In this document: in pieces, positions 62,427 to 64,000 of the stretch
Layout of the letters: the number at the start of each line of letters is the position of its first letter
Position numbering within the stretch: the stretch's first letter is position 1
Origin: an uncultured Monoglobus sp.
Lineage (GTDB): Bacteria; Bacillota; Clostridia; Monoglobales; Monoglobaceae
Direction of reading: 5' to 3'
Length of the DNA stretch: 64,000 bases
Assembly (NCBI GenBank): GCA_947625055.1
Contig: CANQMT010000004.1
Span: 49,010-113,009, forward strand
Translations under genes and position numbers: made by a program
The notes under the pieces: model-generated
The model's input: the letters and a program-made list of their open reading frames with translations, nothing else
What the model was told of the DNA's origin: nothing
Database searches by the model: none

Positions 62427-62461
62427 ATATTACAGCCTTTTTATAAACTGAAACTAAACTA
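62427..62461 (-). promoter_or_regulatory. Regulator box plus -10 of the two-component operon
   Basis: On the minus strand TAGTTTAGTTTCAGTTTA (62444-62461) is followed after 11 bp by TAATAT (62427-62432), the same arrangement as at 60330-60364. No -35 consensus is present. Confidence 0.7.
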
Positions 62462-62756
62462 AACAAGATTTATTATTTTAATTATACACTATTTTTATGT
62501 TTTTTCAAGATTTTAGGACAAATCCATATGTTTTACCTAACTAAATATCCGTTTACACAGAAACTGAGAGCCGGGTGATTTTATGTCCGACTCTCATAAA
62601 ACTATTCAATTTCGTTTTTGACCGCAATGTAGCTATTTAATATGCCCGAAATCACGCACCGCGGCGGCGAATAAACTTTGACCGCGATTTCTTCGATGAC
62701 TGCACACGGTATTCGAGCTATGAACTAAATTCAAATTTTCGATAAATTTCTTTATT

Positions 62757-62869
62757 GTCACGCAGTTAAACCGTGTTTTTAGGGGGTATTTGAATAACGA
62801 TATCAAATGACTTAGTTTTGAGCCTAAAACTAACATATTTACGTTAATCCTGAGTTTCTACTGCGTGAC
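62757..62869. repeat. 10-bp inverted repeat in an otherwise empty stretch
   Basis: GTCACGCAGT (62757-62766) and ACTGCGTGAC (62860-62869) form perfect arms 93 bp apart. The 1.1 kb from 62462 to 63552 holds no gene that I can support. Confidence 0.4.
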
Positions 62870-63067
62870 ACTCACGTTGTTTTGGGGAGCATTGTTTTTC
62901 TGTTTGATCACCTTACGTCCATCCGATATCACAAGGGATGGAACAATAGAACCCCGTTTTGAAGGATTTGAATAAAAATATATAACCACGCTTGATTATG
63001 GCTTTAAAATCAACGTTTTTGCGCTGTTTACAAAACTCTATTATTCCACTAACGAGTTTAAAAGCAA

Positions 63068-63100
63068 AAGAGCGTATCATTTTTGCTGATACGCTCTTTC
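63068..63100. terminator. Bidirectional terminator-like hairpin
   Basis: AAAGAGCGTATCA and TGATACGCTCTTT form a 13-bp stem around a TTTTTGC loop. No gene end is close, so it may belong to a lost gene. Confidence 0.6.
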
Positions 63101-63552
63101 ATAATCCCGTTTTGACAGCCTGTCATAAAATTATTGTTTATACTGTCTTATGTCATGCCGCCCAAGGAGGGTGATTGCTACCTACCGTCAAGAAATTATC
63201 CAAGACATTCGTTTGTTTATCTCTCAACCTATCGCTAAATTCTACGATTCTTTTTTCCTGAATCTTGACCTTTCTAATAACAATCAAATAATTATTATGA
63301 CACTCATTGTCCATAATAACTAATACAAATGGAAATACGCTTGTTCTGAAACTATAATTTCAGGACAAAGACAACAATCTGCATAATCACTCAATTATTG
63401 CTGTTTTATACCACAAATTGATAAAATTAACTATAATATGAGTCTAGCATATAAACAGTACTATGTCAAGTATTTATGTTAAATTTGACTAATATATTTT
63501 TTGCATGTGGCAATTTGCCGTCAGAATTTAAGTCAGATAAGGAGAGTTTTTT

Positions 63553-64000
63553 ATGGTTCGTAGGGCGAAAATACTTACAAAAGAAAAGATGGACGTTACG
63601 AGGGACGGTATATCAAGCAGTATGATGTAGACGGGAAAGCGGTATATGGATATGTTTACGCAAAGAGTTACGCTGAAATAAGGGAAAAGCTATTAAAATG
63701 CAGATCGAGGAAAATAGCGAATACCATTAGACGAGCATAAAAAAGCGCAGATGGATAAGCTTACTGCACTCTATTTACGTAGAAATAATTAGTCTGGTTT
63801 AGCAGATTATTTAGTAAATTTGGTTGCTCTATTTATTTGGGGGCTGTCAACAAGGGCGAAGCGCTTGCATGGGAAAGAGAATTTTTAAGTAAGGCGTCCG
63901 CAAGTCTTAATATGAAGTTCGGTGATTTTATTGATATTTATTTAAAGGACATGGAACAGCGGCTAAAGCTGACGACCATTACCAATAAGCGCTTTATGAT
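63553..64000 (+). pseudogene. Tyrosine integrase remnant, frameshifted
   Basis: After AAGGAGAG, the frame starts MVRRAKILTKEK and then continues, one base out of frame, as GRYEGRYIKQYDVDGKAVYG and KSYAEIREKLLK. This is the arm-binding N-terminus of Tn916-type integrases. A second shift follows. From about 63846 another open stretch (GEALAWEREFLSKASASLN, DFIDIYLKDMEQRLKLTTIT) is the SAM-like core-binding domain, open to the window edge. At least two frameshifts and an AT-rich gap show that it is broken, unless these are sequence errors. Confidence 0.7.

Noticed and set aside
62633..62836. 67-codon minus-strand frame downstream of the integrase remnant
   Set aside because: No ribosome binding site, no recognisable motif and it spans an inverted repeat arm; probably chance.

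Overview
The window looks like the chromosome of an anaerobic, endospore-forming member of the Clostridia, probably near the Oscillospirales/Ruminococcaceae. Evidence: sporulation genes (spoIIGA, sigE, bofA, yqfC, yqfD), a GC-leaning backbone with clostridial operon orders (yqfCD-phoH-ybeY-dgkA-era, ruvX-DUF1292), Gram-positive ribosome binding sites, and -35/-10 promoters with 17-bp spacers. No rRNA operon or CRISPR array is present. The lineage is inferred from gene content only.

Layout. 1-9.5 kb: the end of the window truncates smc, preceded in its operon by a ClpC-like ATPase with a zinc finger in place of the usual N-domain. A MocR-type regulator that has lost its PLP lysine follows, then a small DUF4160 pair and an HPt / response-regulator-HD-GYP signalling pair. 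9.5-13.1 kb: an XRE regulator, a noncoding element under a consensus promoter, mosaic intergenic repeats, and a secreted multidomain protein followed by a 54-residue peptide gene. 13.1-18 kb: tRNA-Glu, tRNA-Met, a CmpB-like membrane protein, a continuous spoIIGA-sigE frame, an amidohydrolase, dusB and bofA. 18-27.7 kb: an ATPase, a fumarase beta subunit without its partner, HAD-hisB-like-hisD, the complete preQ1 (queuosine precursor) operon and ruvX. 27.7-33.7 kb: a compact phage-derived cassette (terminase large subunit, portal, tip-like protein, S24 repressor). 34-49.9 kb: secDF, rnpB, serC-serA, cysK, a pectate lyase and the yqfC-era operon, which is interrupted by a RelE-type toxin-antitoxin pair.

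50-64 kb is more AT-rich and accessory. It holds a decayed IS256-type element, then an integrative mobilizable element: large serine recombinase, DUF4315 protein, relaxase, MobC, a predicted oriT and an XRE regulator. Next to it is a cargo block: a two-component system (OmpR-type regulator plus histidine kinase) and a tightly coupled operon of small alarmone synthetase, GT8 glycosyltransferase, a 58-residue protein and an accessory FtsH. The same 18-bp sequence lies exactly 11 bp upstream of a -10 hexamer in front of both the regulator gene and the alarmone-synthetase operon. This suggests that the two-component system controls the whole block. A frameshifted tyrosine integrase closes the window.

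The observations most worth checking are the spoIIGA-sigE continuous frame, which hinges on a run of seven A residues immediately before a frame-shifted TAA; the shared-box alarmone/GT8/FtsH regulon on the mobile element; the cofactor-less MocR protein; and several structured intergenic elements.
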